From the NCBI RefSeq assembly GCF_036669915.1, contig NC_089318.1, positions 5,131,849-5,195,848 of the forward strand: a stretch of DNA of 64,000 bases, given 5' to 3'. Position 1 is the first letter of the stretch. Each line of letters begins with the position of its first letter. Positions 11,472 through 22,642 of the stretch are shown here, one piece after another. Made by a program: the position numbers and the translations under genes. The stretch comes from Pocillopora verrucosa (Eukaryota > Cnidaria > Anthozoa > Scleractinia > Pocilloporidae). Under the pieces are notes generated by a model. The model did not search any database and was not told the origin of the DNA. It worked only from the letters and a program-made list of their open reading frames with translations.

Positions 11472-11720
11472 ATGCTCTCTATTCCAGACTTTTTCAGTCT
11501 ATTTGTTGACTTTCTTACGCTAATGATCCTTTGTATCCTGATGGAAAGTGAAAGAGCTTTGCAGCAGAGGCAACCGGTAGGAAACAATGAGCAGCGTGAA
11601 CAAGTGAGGGGAGCGGAGGCGAACAGAAACAGGGAGAGAAGACACACAGAGGAAAACCAAAATCATTCCATTCCACCAAACACAAATTATCCAACAGAAA
11701 ATGATGAGCGGCTTGAATAA
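11472..11720 (+). CDS. Small single-pass membrane protein, array copy B
   Basis: 82 residues, closest to copy A. It starts MLSIPDFF, has a hydrophobic helix at about residues 8-24 (FSLFVDFLTLMILCILM), then MESERALQQRQP, a basic Asn/Glu-rich tail, and ends PPNTNYPTENDERLE. The donor GGTAAGC (GT at 11725) lies just after the stop. A candidate acceptor CTCCTGTGCAG ends at 12264, followed by a diverged form of the shared downstream block. The 5' flank from 11390 to the ATG (TTTGGCTTTTGTATCGCG, TTGCTCTTCTGCTGGCTC) also matches copy A, so the duplicated unit includes upstream sequence. Function unknown. Confidence 0.6.
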   Translation: MLSIPDFFSLFVDFLTLMILCILMESERALQQRQPVGNNEQREQVRGAEANRNRERRHTEENQNHSIPPNTNYPTENDERLE

Positions 11721-11889
11721 CAGGGTAAGCTGTTTAAGTAACTTTTTCTGTATCTTTTGGATAAGCCTTAAGAAGATCGTGTACATTTCTTACTCGAATG
11801 TTTCGCTCTACGTGTATTCAGCCACCCCAAGTGTTATTATGGCAAAATGTTACTTTATTATCAGGTTCTCAACAGTCGCACGCAACTAA

Positions 11890-12590
11890 AACATTTAAAA
11901 CAAATAAGCTGAAAGAACTCATATTTTCCAGCTCCCTCACTCTCCTTTAATGGCCAATTTAAAGTGTTATTATTTTTTCCTCGGTGAAAAAGATGAATTC
12001 ACAATAACAAAGGTCGGGAAGGAAAATTTTTCTTTTTTATTTTCTAAGACACGAACACGTATTTATATTCAGAAAAGCGAAGCTATCTTTTGCCTGTAAA
12101 CAACTCGTAGATGTTGTACGTGATTGCGGGTCGCTTTAAAAACGAATTGAGCTTAGTTAGTTATCAAATTTACCCCTTCCTTTGGAAGATAGCTTCTGAG
12201 CTACGATTCTTTCCTAAGTTTTTGTCGTAATTCTTTTGACTTTCAGCTCTTTTCTCCTGTGCAGGCCTTTGGAGACGAACAAGTCGAGAAGAAATTGGTC
12301 AAAACTGTTCTGATATTTTGAAACTAGCAATAGTGTACGGAATGTAAAACAAATGAGCTGAATAAACTCATATTTTCAACCTCGGAACATGTATCATACT
12401 CTTCCAACCCCTTCACTCTCTTTTAGTGGCCAATTTAATGTGTTATTATTTTTCCTCGGTGAAAAAGATGAATTCACAATGACAAGGCCGGGGAAGGGGA
12501 AGGAAACAAAGAAACTAAAAACATACTGCCTCTGCTAGCAGGGCTAAGCCGAAGGGGAGGGACAGCTCTCAGACTACTCTTTGGAAATTA
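11890..12590 (+). repeat. Duplicated non-coding segments downstream of copy B
   Basis: The sequence from AAACAAATAAGCTGAAAGAACTCAT (11898) with CACTCTCCTTTAATGGCCA and TTTTCCTCGGTGAAAAAGATGAATTC recurs at 12347-12480 and again, partly, at 21505-21580. The stretch ACATACTGCCTCTGCTAGCAGGGCTAAGCCGAA at 12521 recurs at 15996. These are dispersed copies of the same segmental duplications; no gene is visible in them. Confidence 0.7.
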
Positions 12591-12846
12591 TTGTTTGTAG
12601 GACACAAAGAATGGCTTGTGTTGAGCATGCCGTGTTTTTCCTGACAAGAAAATCTACCTATCCAAAGCATATTAAACTTTCCTACCTCCACGCACCTATT
12701 TAATATTTTAAACTCACTAGACTGGATCCCGCTCATTAAGTTAGAGCAAAAAACGTCAAAGGATTGCAAATCCTTCCATTTGGAAATGGAGTCAAGTTAT
12801 CCCGCTCATGAAGTTATCACACTTCCATTCTGTAAGCGAAATTGCA

Positions 12847-12874
12847 AATCCTTCCATTTGGAAATGGAAGGATT
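12847..12874. repeat. Perfect 28-bp palindrome with a nearby direct copy
   Basis: AATCCTTCCATTT, then GG, then AAATGGAAGGATT: 13-bp perfect arms around two bases. The left three quarters, with its GATTGCAA lead, is also present at 12763-12790, where the right arm is cut short (AAATGGA then GTCAAG). The CCGCTCAT(G/T)AAGTTA motif also recurs nearby (12729 and 12800). Confidence 0.85.
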
Positions 12875-13878
12875 GTTCACGTTAGTTCACTAAAAGACCT
12901 GAGGCCACAATTTGTTAGTTGTCGTGACGTGGGTCGCTCATTATCATCAAGAACTAGATTTGGACGTTCATTTGCAACTTAGTTTTCTAGCAAAGAGGTG
13001 AGCACAAGGCCGCGGACTGCTGCTACAGACTGTTGATGCTGACTGCTTAGATCGAGTGGAAAATTGTATACGGCTTGTCGTGCATCTGCTGGCCCGTTCA
13101 AATAATATGTTCACTTTGCTTCCGGCCGCCACCCCAGCTCTGCGAAGTCTTGACGAAACGCTGGTAATTTATCAGGGTTTTTAGGTCGCTTTTGTTAGTT
13201 GAGCTACTTACTTTATCTGTATATTCAATATCCAGAAAAAAACTAGCACAAAGTTTGTAATTGAAAATGTCAAGAAAAGGTAGGTAGCAAAACAATTCAA
13301 TGATGAACAAATTACCAAGCTAAGTGTGATAGGTCTAATAGTATTTTATGCTTGTATGGTTGTAAGAATCTTTATCTTAGAAGTAAAATAATGCGGCTAA
13401 TAGTTTTTTCGTGTCTCAGTTTGTTAAAGTTGTGTCAATTTAAGAATGTTTTCATTATGTTTTGCTATGATTAGCCGAGACTTGTTTGTTTCGGTCGCCG
13501 AAGAAACGCCTAAGTACAATACATTGGTCATGGGATATTATAATATTTCCGCAATGTGCTGTGCCGAGGTAAAGAAGTAAATCGTGCGTGAAGAGGAAAA
13601 TTCCTGCGTGTTTTGACAATGATCTTTACACACTGCGTGTAGAATATCGCCAACAACTGCTGACACGTCACTCGCCTTCAGGAAAAGCCTTCACCATACT
13701 CAATCTAACATGGCTGTTTGTCGGAATTTCCTCGGATTATGGGGGAAGAAAACCAAAAGGAGAAAAGCTGGTGGAAAACAAAGACTACAGCTACATATAG
13801 GTCATAAGGATTGAGTCGATTTAGTGGAAAATACAAAACTTGCTTCTTATGGCCCGTTATTGAAAAATTCTCCACAAA

Positions 13879-14123
13879 ATGCCCCCAGTGCAAGACTTTC
13901 TTGTTCTTTTGGTTGTCGTTCTTCAGCTGATGATCCTCTATTTCTTGATAGAAATAAACAGAGCTGTGCGGCATAGGGTAATGCACACAACAATGAGCAA
14001 CGTGAAGTAAGAAGACCGGAGTTCATCAGGAATATGGAGGGACGACGAAGAAGGGACAACGAAAACCATTGCGTTCCGCATAACAGGAATCGTCCCACAG
14101 AAAATGATGAACGCCAGGGCTAA
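13879..14123 (+). pseudogene. Small membrane protein, array copy C, frameshifted
   Basis: Begins MPPVQDFLVLLVVVLQLMIL and aligns with copy D through EINRAV. At about 13985 one base is missing relative to copy D (CACACAACAATGAG against CGCGACAACAATGAG). This moves the frame to an early TAA (about 14008). Beyond the shift, the original frame still reads REVRRPEF and later PTENDERQG before TAA at 14121. The conserved splice donor after the stop (GGGTARGCTG in A, B and D) is GGATATGCTG here, so the GT is lost. Frame and donor are therefore both damaged. A sequencing error could explain the first change but not both. Confidence 0.7.
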
Positions 14124-14374
14124 AAAAAAAATAGGATATGCTGTTTAAGAACATTTTTCTGAATTAGTTAGATAAGTTTTAAAATACAATAAAAATTTCT
14201 GAAAAACTACAAAAAACTGTTGTTAAATATTTTTGACGACGTTTCGACTTCGTTTCACTGTCATTGTCAAGTTAAGAGCAATATTGTATTGAATTGAATT
14301 GTGCAATCATATGTTTCTCCAAATCTGTTCTTATACGCAGTTAGACAAGTTTTTAGATTTTAATTTCATGTAAA

Positions 14375-14940
14375 TATCGTATACATTTCTTAAAGATTTG
14401 TTCATTTTATGTTCAGCCACTATTCAGTCGCCAGAAAAATTGAAGTATTCAGTAGAAAGTCTACAGCGGGATCGAATTAATTACTATTACTCCATCCGCG
14501 CTTTTGAGGAAAGCTTCTCCAAACACTTCTCTCGTTAAATGTCTACAACAAATTCCTCGACTTTCTCTTCATTTTCCCTGTGCAGGTCCTTGAAGACGAG
14601 CGAATCGAGGGAACTAATTAATTATGGTACTTCTCGGCCGGAAAGGCGTATTTACGACAACTGAGCATTTTTGGTTGTATATTAAAGAGCTTAGTTTGAT
14701 ATTTCTCAAAGAAATAGATAGAAATGGATAACTGAACGAGATAAACAAATAAAAAAGTGCATCAATATTTTTATCTTTGTATGGTTCTGAGAAGCTTTAT
14801 CTTTTGAAGTGAAAGAAGAGGGCTGGTAGTATTTTGTGTCTCAGTTTGTTTAAAATCGTTATCAGCCTGAAGAAGCTTCAAAGTCAAGTCTATATTTTTT
14901 ATTATTATCCAACTGCACGAAGTAGAGTACAAATAATGCA
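14375..14940 (+). repeat. 3' half of array unit C
   Basis: The block from TTAAAGATTTGTTC (about 14390) through ATTCAGTAGAAAGTCTACAG and AACACTTCTCTCGTTAAATGTC matches 20760-20935 of unit D. The downstream exon-like block starts at 14586 after CCCTGTGCAG and the unit ends at CTGCACGAAGTAGAGTACAA (about 14915-14935), as in the other units. I see no other gene in 14940-15690. Confidence 0.6.
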
Positions 14941-15699
14941 CGAATCAAGAACAAATATATACAGGTTTTTTTACAATACAGAATAACCATCTGCCTTCGC
15001 AAATCTTACGTGGTACTTCGCCGAAAACGAGAAACTGCTCGTGGTCAATGCACTTGCTATCTGTATCAAGAATGAAGCGTATAGTTCTTTATTTTCTCGC
15101 AGTGTATCTGATCGCATGATCTTTCTAGTCAGGCAAGTTCGGCACCTGTAGACAAGATATGTCGTTTGATTGTTAAATGATAGATATTCATATTCTTACA
15201 TGGCCATAAATTTGGACTAAAAGTGCCGTCTTAAGCTTGTTTAAATGAAAGATTGTGCTAGTGAAGATAGCCCATCATGCTACAAGCATTGCTTCATTTT
15301 TTTTCCCCCAAATTATGTCAGTTTTTAAAAATTGTGCTACTTTCCTTAAAGTATGTTTTATGGAAAAGAAAAAACAAAACAAAAACAAAGCAAGTCCAAA
15401 TTATATATTTATTGCTAAAAAAGCACGATATCTTCTCTATTTTGAGTTACGCACTTACTCTGTTACTTACTTACTTACGCTACTGCACTTAATTCAAGAC
15501 TAAAGGCAATGACTAAATGAGTAAAAAATCATGGAACGATGTTAGATAGCGTCGTGTTTCTTTTCGACGCTATTTCGTTGGTTGTGAAAGTGGGAACTGG
15601 GGCAGAGGCAACCTAAATAATATGAAACTCTCCCGCCGACGCTGCACCACAGTTTCTTTCAGAAACTTACCCATTTATTGTAAATAATCAATCTTAGTG

Positions 15700-16075
15700 A
15701 TCAATATATGGTTTTGGATACAGCCCGAGGCCTACGGCCTCGGACGGTACACAAGACAGAGGGCACAATTTACGGACCGACCTTGGCTGGTGAATAACAT
15801 TTTTATTAATTTTCTAAAACCTAACAAATGGTTGCGAAAAGAACCGCTCGCTGTGAGCGGGCCGGATGGGGAGAATACTGCCCGCTCTCGGAACCAATCA
15901 GATTGCAGGATTTGTGGAATACTGCCCGCTCACGAACTGAGAAAAAAAATTAAACAAGTTATGATTCTGGTAATGTTCCCTTCAAAAGAACTTAAAACAT
16001 ACTGCCTCTGCTAGCAGGGCTAAGCCGAAAGGGAGGGCAGCTCTTAGACTAAACTTTGGAAAGAGTACTCTGCAA
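15700..16075. repeat. Dispersed repeat fragments
   Basis: Contains GAATACTGCCCGCTC twice (about 15874 and 15930), flanking AACCAATCAGATTGCAGGATTTG, and a palindromic GCCCGAGGCCTACGGCCTCGG at 15723. The segment 15990-16070 duplicates 12515-12590. The 105-codon open frame here has no recognised domain and overlaps the repeats, so I do not call it a gene. Confidence 0.5.
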
Positions 16076-16224
16076 TTTGAAATGGTGATTTCATAAAGAA
16101 GTTTGGATCAGTAAACATTGTCTGCGATACCTCAAATTTGATTGTTCAAAACCTAACAGTTGAATTAAGTGAACACAAAAGATATAAAGATTATACGTTT
16201 TGTTACAACTAACTTAGTAACGAA

Positions 16225-18545
16225 AAAATTCTAATCAGTCTGTAAAACTGAAAAGCTTTATTAACTCCAAGCCCAGTTGAATTATCAATTAAATCTCTAG
16301 ATTCATGCAACGCTTTTCTTCATGAAAACAGTTGTAAACAATTATATCTCGAACTTTCTCTGTTCCTTGTTAGGTTCGCCCATCTTCTCCGCAAAGTACT
16401 GTTATCAAACGTACAAACAATCCTAAACAAGTTCAGTTTGAAAATAGAACATCAAGGCTACAAAGCTGTAACTAAGAAACAACAAGCTTCGTAGGAATTT
16501 TACAACAAACATTTCCACATCATCCGGACCATCTGCTGACAATCGTTACCAAATTCTTTCATCCTTTACGATTAAATGGGGAAAAATTGAGAGAGAGGCT
16601 AAGAGATTTATCCCAAGTGATGATATTTCTTGGGTCTTATGCAATGAATTTCTAAAGATACCATATTTATAAGCAAAGAAAGACGAGCTTATCCGAAAAA
16701 ATTAATGATAGATCCGTATAGACGATTTCAATCATGAAATGCTCAGGTAGAATGAAAACCTACCTCTACTCTGTTTCTTAGTCCTAGCGTTCATTATGCT
16801 CGATGGGATGGTTTGTTTTGGGTGGAACAATGTGATTTTCGCTCCTTCTTCTCCTTTATCTTCTCCTCTCTTCGTTTCTGGTCACCTCCTGTCTGATCAG
16901 TTGAACAAGATGTTCATAGTTTTCTACGCGTCTTCCACAGCCCTGTACCAAAAATCAGGGTTCAAAATAATTTTTCAGCTTTTGACGTGAATATGTAGGT
17001 CGTCAAGGCTCATTTCTTTTTCTCGGCTGTCAATAATAAATTTGGATGTGTACTGCTAAAACGGGACGCGTTGCCTAGCACGTGACCAAAATCTTCCCGA
17101 CTCAAAATTTTACTCTTTTCCTTTTCCTCTCAGCGTGAATTAGTAGGTTGTCACGGCTCATTTTTTTCACGGCTGTCAATAATAAATTTGCGTGCGACTG
17201 CTAAAACGGGACGCGTTGCCTAGCACGTGACCAAAATCTTCCTGACTCAAAATTTTACTCTTTTCCTTGAGAAAACTCTTTTTATTAAAAAGAATTTATG
17301 TGTTTATGGTGTACATATAGTATATTTTAAATTTCTAAAATAATTTCAGCATCAGAATCTTTATTTTGATCAACATGTTTCGTTGCGGTAATTCTTTTAC
17401 TGACGAAGCTTAGTGAACGGCTCAATTTTTTGGTGTTTGTTCAAGAGTGAAATATTCAACTTTGTATACACAAACTGGACGAATTCTAATCAGTCAGTAA
17501 AATTGAAAGAAAGTTTTATTCGAATCCCTGGATTCATGCAACTCTTTTCTTCATGAAAACAATAACCAAACAATAATATATAGAACTTTCTCTGCTATTT
17601 GTTAAATTCACCCATCTTCTACTGTTATCAAACGTGCAAACAATCCTTAAAAAGTTCATTTTGAAGATAGGACATCAAGGCTACAAAGCTGTAAATAATC
17701 ATCAACAAGCTTCGTGGGAATTTTACAACAAGAAGTTCAAATTTTACGGACCAACATCTCACAATCTTTAATAAATCCTTTCGTCCTATACCATTAAATG
17801 TAAAATAATTTAAAGAGAGACAAGCTTAGATATTTGTCCCAAGTGATGATATTTCTTGTATCTTTTGCAGTGAATTTTTAAGGATAACGTATTTATAGGC
17901 AAAAAAAGACGAGTCTGTCCGAAAAAAATAATAATAGATCCGTATAGACGATTTCAATCATAAAATGCTCAGGTAGAATGAAAACCTACCTCTACTCTGT
18001 TTCTTAGTCCTGACGTTCATCATGCTCGATGGGATTATTTGTGTTGGGTGGAACAATGTGATTTTCGCTCCTTTTTCTCCTTTATCTTCTCCTCTCTTCG
18101 TTTCTGGTCACCTCCTGTCTGATCAGTTGAACGAGATGTTCATAGTTTTCTACGCGTTCTCTACAGCCCTGTAATGAAACTTGGGGTTCAAAATAATTTT
18201 TCAGCTTTTAGCATGAATTTGTAGGTCGTCACGGCGCATTTCTCTTTCTCGGCTGTCAATAATAAATTTGCTTGTGTACTGCTAAAACGGGACGCGTTGC
18301 CTAGCACGTGACCAAAATCTTCCTGACTCAAAATTTTACTATTTTCTTTGACTGAAAACTCTTTATATTTAAAAAAATTTATATGTGTATAGTATACTTT
18401 AAATTGCTAAAAGAATTTCAGCATCAGAATCTTTATTTCGATCAACATGTTTTGTTGCGGCAGTTCCTTTTCTGACAAAGCGTAGTGAACGGCTCAATTT
18501 TTCGGCGTTTGTTCAAGCGTGAAATATTCAACTTTGTCTACACAA
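16225..18545 (+). repeat. Tandem duplication of a ~1.1-1.25-kb non-coding unit
   Basis: Unit 1 starts near 16228 (TTCTAATCAGTCTGTAAAACTGAAAG) and unit 2 near 17480 (TTCTAATCAGTCAGTAAAATTGAAAG). Matching landmarks are GATCCGTATAGACGATTTCAATCAT at 16712 and 17937, GGTCACCTCCTGTCTGATCAGTTGAAC at 16879 and 18106, and ATCAGAATCTTTATTT at 17353 and 18426. Within unit 1, a ~160-bp stretch (TGTCAATAATAAATTTG...CTAGCACGTGACCAAAATCTTCC) is itself present twice, at about 17025 and 17175; unit 2 has it once, at about 18255. No protein is encoded. Confidence 0.85.
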
Positions 18546-19243
18546 ACTGTCGCGCTTCTGTCAAGCACTGACTTAAATTTGAACACTTGTGTTGACCTGA
18601 TGATCTCTTTAATACCTCTCTTACATTTTTGCTCATTGCCATGTCATATTTTGTTATTTGTAAACCTTTCAGTTCATACAGATCAGTTGCTCCATATAAA
18701 CTTTGAAAGTAATGCACTATAAGTTGTCTGTAGGTGATATATCTAATAGAACACATGTCCCTCGAGCGTGACTTTTACCGCAAACATCTCTAGCACGTAA
18801 GTCAAACACTTTAAAATGGCCATTATCAGCACAATGTATCCGACTGTTAAAATATATGACCTAAATTGTTCTGACATCAATGACTCAAAAGCTCTTTTCA
18901 GGCCCACACAGTATTGATATCCCTCAATGGTAGGCTCATCATGGACATTACTAGGGTAACTTTCACCGTATTCTGGCTGGTAATCTTCCTCTTGTACAGT
19001 AAGCATTTATGGTAAATCTGTTAGCAGTAAAAATGATTGTCTTGATAATTGTGACAAACTGCTATATAGTTGACTTCCAATATGCATTATTTGTTTCAAG
19101 TCATCGGGATTGCCTATTCCTTTCATATTATGGTACATTAATGCACATAAACTCATTGCAACACATTGTTGCCCTGCATTTTGTCCAAATACAACAACAT
19201 CCCCTTGACTATATGGTGCTTTTATTGTTTTACTGGGATCCAC
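18538..19243 (-). pseudogene. Broken cysteine-protease-like domain of a large repeat-encoded ORF
   Basis: Read on the minus strand, the first part (19243 to 19010) has YSQGDVVVFGQNAGQQCVAM, with a likely nucleophile Cys in GQQC. An in-frame TAA at 19007-19009 interrupts it. The frame resumes at once with MLTVQEEDYQPEY and IEGYQYC. Near 18840 the homology moves to another frame (ADNGHFKVFDLRARDVCG), and near 18735 to a third (LIVHYFQSLYG, LYELKGLQI). Related ORFs are common in cnidarian genomes within large repeat-encoded proteins, sometimes near helicases (from memory). The fold resembles OTU or herpesvirus-tegument-type cysteine proteases, which I infer from the GQQC pattern only. In that family the second motif has a His (FDxHARD), which is Arg here. 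It is clearly inactive. Confidence 0.65.
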
Positions 19244-19804
19244 ATGGTGCAGACCAGGGCTTTCTCTATATCATTTTATAATAAAGTTCGGATATAAAGC
19301 GCGCTGTCATTGGTTGAAAGAGCGTGCTCCATGAGAGTATAGAGCATAGAACTGAGCTAAAGCTGTCACGCCATCTGCCAATTGTACTATGTTCGACCTT
19401 TTCCGGGACTTCTTTTTAGCTTTTTCCCGATAACTAAAAGTGAAATTTCGGAACTGAAGCGAGCCGGCAAGTAGCAACAGAAGAATCAAACAAAGGTTTG
19501 TAAACATACCAGGCGCCGTAATTTACGTTATTAAAACGTGAGCAGATACGAAAATCCTCAATCGTGACTCGGTTTGTCTGAAATTGTTATCGGCCCAATG
19601 AAGCTGAAAGTTATGTTATGAATGTTTTTTACGTGTTGTGCGTTGTGCCTCTTGGTGCTGCCGAGAGTTATTCGTTTCGGTCGACTTGTAAACGCCTTAG
19701 TTAAGACACCACTACGGCATTGAAGCCTAGATGCAAATTTCCGGCTGTTTTCGAATATTCAGCATATTTTAGTATCTTTTCTAGATGCATTTATCAATTA
19801 CGTT

Positions 19805-20076
19805 TGTTTAATATTGCCAATCAGCTGCTGACACGTCACACGCCTTTCGCGCCACTCCATCAGATAAAGCACTGCTGAAACACTGAAAAATCCGTATCGC
19901 TTACAGAATGTGATGTTCAAACTTTCCTAGAAGGTGAAGAAAACAAAAGGAGAAAAGCTGCGGGAAAACAAAGATTACAGCTACATACTGGTAGTACTGG
20001 TCATAGGGATTGACTCGACTGATTTAGTGGAAAATACAAAACTTGCTTCTTCTGGCCCTCAATCAGTCTCCACAAA
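19805..20076 (+). promoter_or_regulatory. Conserved 5' flank of array copy D
   Basis: The flank of copies C and D and of the remnant at 6155 shares a GCCAAT-containing motif GCCAATCAGCTGCTGACACG (19816; GCCAACAACTGCTGACACG at 13651), then a GTCACTCGCC-like block, and ACAAAAGGAGAAAAGCTG about 130 bp before the ATG. Conservation over about 250 bp upstream of the ORF is consistent with promoter and 5' UTR being part of the duplicated unit. No clear TATA box. Confidence 0.4.
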
Positions 20077-20319
20077 ATGGCCACAGTGCAAGACTTTCTT
20101 GTTCTACTGGATATCGTTCTTCTGTTGATGATCCTCCATTTCTTGATGGAAATAAACAGAGCTGTGCAGTATAGCGTAACCCGCGACAACAATGAGCGGC
20201 GTGCAGTAAGGAGACTGGAGTTCATAAGAAATGTGCAAGGAGGAAGACGGAAAAACGAAAATCTAAGCTTTCCGCCAAACAGGAATCGTCCCACAGAAAA
20301 TGATGAACGTCAGGGCTAA
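20077..20319 (+). CDS. Small single-pass membrane protein, array copy D
   Basis: 80 residues. It starts MATVQDFL and has a strongly hydrophobic helix at about residues 8-24 (LVLLDIVLLLMILHFLM). Next comes EINRAVQ, then a basic tail with DNNERRAVRRLEF and GGRRK, ending PPNRNRPTENDERQG. Relative to copies A and B, the middle of the tail varies in sequence and slightly in length. The helix, the RAVQ junction and the C-terminal motif are kept. The donor GGGTAGGCTG (GT at 20329) follows the stop by about ten bases. The acceptor CCCTGTGCAG ends at 20954, before the shared downstream block. This is the cleanest complete unit (about 19805-21290). Function unknown. Confidence 0.65.
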   Translation: MATVQDFLVLLDIVLLLMILHFLMEINRAVQYSVTRDNNERRAVRRLEFIRNVQGGRRKNENLSFPPNRNRPTENDERQG

Positions 20320-20954
20320 AAAAGCAGGGTAGGCTGTTTAAGAAGCTTTCCCTGCATCAGTTAGATAAGTTATTAAAATACATTAACAATTCCTATAAAA
20401 CTAAGAAAACTGTTGTTAAAATTCATGACGCCAGTCTACGCCGCTTCTCTGACCTCCCACAAATCATAACGGCTGTGGCAGCGAGGACGTAACAAAGAAA
20501 AAGATCTAATGGGTAGAACAACGGTTCAGCACGTACGTTTTTTTAACTTAGTAAATTTCTTAGCCGTCTTCTGGTAAACAACAACATGAAATCACCAAAA
20601 TTTGCGTCGTCCGCGACGCCAAATTATTTGTACTTCCATTTGTAACTCAACGCTGCTTATAGACGTTAAGAATTGAATTGAATTTTGCAATCAAATGTTC
20701 CTTATACGCAGTTAGATAAGTTTTCAGAAACTTAATTTCACGAAAAAAACGAAGAAATTCATTTAAAGATTTGTTCGCTTTATGTTCAGCCACTATTCAG
20801 TCGCCTTGAAAATTGAAGTATTCAGTAGAATGTCTACAGTGGGATCGAATTAATTACTATTACTTCATCTGCTTGAGCAAAACTTCTCCAAACACTTCTC
20901 TCGTTAAATGTCTACAGCAAATTCCTCGACTTTCTGTTCATTTTCCCTGTGCAG

Positions 20955-21295
20955 GTCCTTGAAGACGAGCGAATCAAGGGAACTATTTGTTACGGTTCTT
21001 CGAAGCCGGAAAGGCGTATTTACGACAACTGAACTTTTTCGGTTGTATAGTAAAGAGCTTAGTTTGATCATTTTCAAAAGAAATAGTTAGAGAGCGGTAG
21101 CTAAACGAGATGAACAAAGCGTATCACTATTTTTATCTTTGTATGGTTCTGAGAGGCCTTATCTTAAAGATAAAAGAAAGGGCTGGTAGTATTTTGTGTC
21201 TCAGTTTGTCTAAAATTGTTATCAGCCTGATGAAGCTTCAAAGTCATGTTTACATTTTTTATTATTATACAACTGCACGAAGTAGAGTACAATGA
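20955..21295 (+). other. Downstream exon-like block and 3' end of array copy D
   Basis: Matches 14586-14935 and 10286-10625: GTCCTTGAAGACGAGCGAAT, AAAGGCGTATTTACGACAACTGA, AAAGAGCTTAGTTTGAT, TTGTATGGTTCTGAGA, TATCAGCCTGATGAAGCTTC and CTGCACGAAGTAGAGTACAA. It is probably an untranslated second exon plus flank. The open frames crossing it are not conserved between copies. Confidence 0.5.
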
Positions 21296-21489
21296 ATGCG
21301 CGAATCAAGAACAAACATATACAGGTTTTTTTAAGTACAAAATAACCATCTGTCCAAATCTAGCGTGATACTTCGCCGAAAACGAGGAACTGCTTGTAGT
21401 CTAAGCACTTGCTATCTGTATCAAGAATGAGGCTTGTAATGCTTTATTTTTTGCAGTGTATCTGATAGCATGATCTTCCTAGTCAGGCT

Positions 21490-22640
21490 AGTATCACCTC
21501 ACTCACTCTCTTTTAATCGCCAGTTTAACGCGTTATTATTTATCCTCGGTGAAAAAGATGAATTCATAATAACAAAGGCCAAGCGGGGAGGGGAGGAAAG
21601 TTTTTCATTTTTTGTCTATGACATGCATGCATAGTTATATTTGGAAAAGTGAAGCCGATCTATCTTTTGTCTGTAAGCAACTCGTCTCAATAGCTATTGT
21701 AGGCGATTGTAGGTCGCTACGAATTGAATTTAGTTAGTAATCAAATTCACCCCTTCCTTTGGGAGATAGTTTCTGAGCTACGATTCTTTCCCAAGTTTTC
21801 GTCGCAATTCTTTGACATCAAAAAGCAAAACTGTTCGGATATTTTGAAACTAGGAAACGTGTAGAGGTGTACGGAATGTATTTAACCATTTTGTCTTACA
21901 ACTAAGATTAGAAAGCCTTTAGTAACATATACATGGCCGACATGGATGGCTTCACAAGATAGACAAATTACAAAGCTGTAGAATGATCTTTTGTAAGGTT
22001 CAGATAACCTCTTTTTCTGCCTTCACTTTAAATCTTAGAAAATAAAAAAGCTTGTGGTTTTAAATCTCTTAGTTTGTCTGAAATTGTCCTCGTCGAAATT
22101 TATTTCAGATAACCGGTACTTATTAGTAGGGACGCCACAGAAGACGCACAAGAGGGTAAACGTACACAAGAGTGCTTCTATGCCTGGCAGGCATAGGAAC
22201 ACACTTGTTTACATTTTTCTTCACGAAACTAGCATACTTCAGTTTCGTGGAAAAGTATTCGATTTGAGGAGTAAATCATTTCGAAAATTGGAAAAATCGA
22301 CTCATACTTTGAAATATGTGAAATTTGCAGCTCCATGCGAGTGAAATTCTCCAAATATTCGCCATCGCAAACAGTCCAACAGTGGCAAAACTACTAATGA
22401 GCCCATACATTAATATTGTTTTTGAAACTTCTAACTTTTAACATAGGGTGGCTGGGAAAATTTGTTTCGATGTAACAGGGTGAATGTCGCAGAGAAGGTT
22501 AAATATTCACTATATTTCGATTATTCAGAACCCCATTTTTCGTAGCTTGAAAGGAGCGCTACCACAGATACGTCGAGACAGCAGGAGATTGAAATGTCGA
22601 GAAATGGTGAGCTTGAACACGAAATATTATCGTCAGATAC
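21490..22640. other. Duplicated fragments, no gene recognised
   Basis: 21505-21860 repeats the CACTCTCTTTTAAT...CCTCGGTGAAAAAGATGAATTC segment seen at 11935 and 12410, plus the TTCACCCCTTCCTTTGGGAGATAG segment of 12170. The rest is AT-rich. The 96-codon frame at 22054-22344 has no recognised domain. A small hairpin CTATGCCTGGCAGGCATAG lies near 22178. Confidence 0.5.
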
Positions 22641-22642
22641 AT

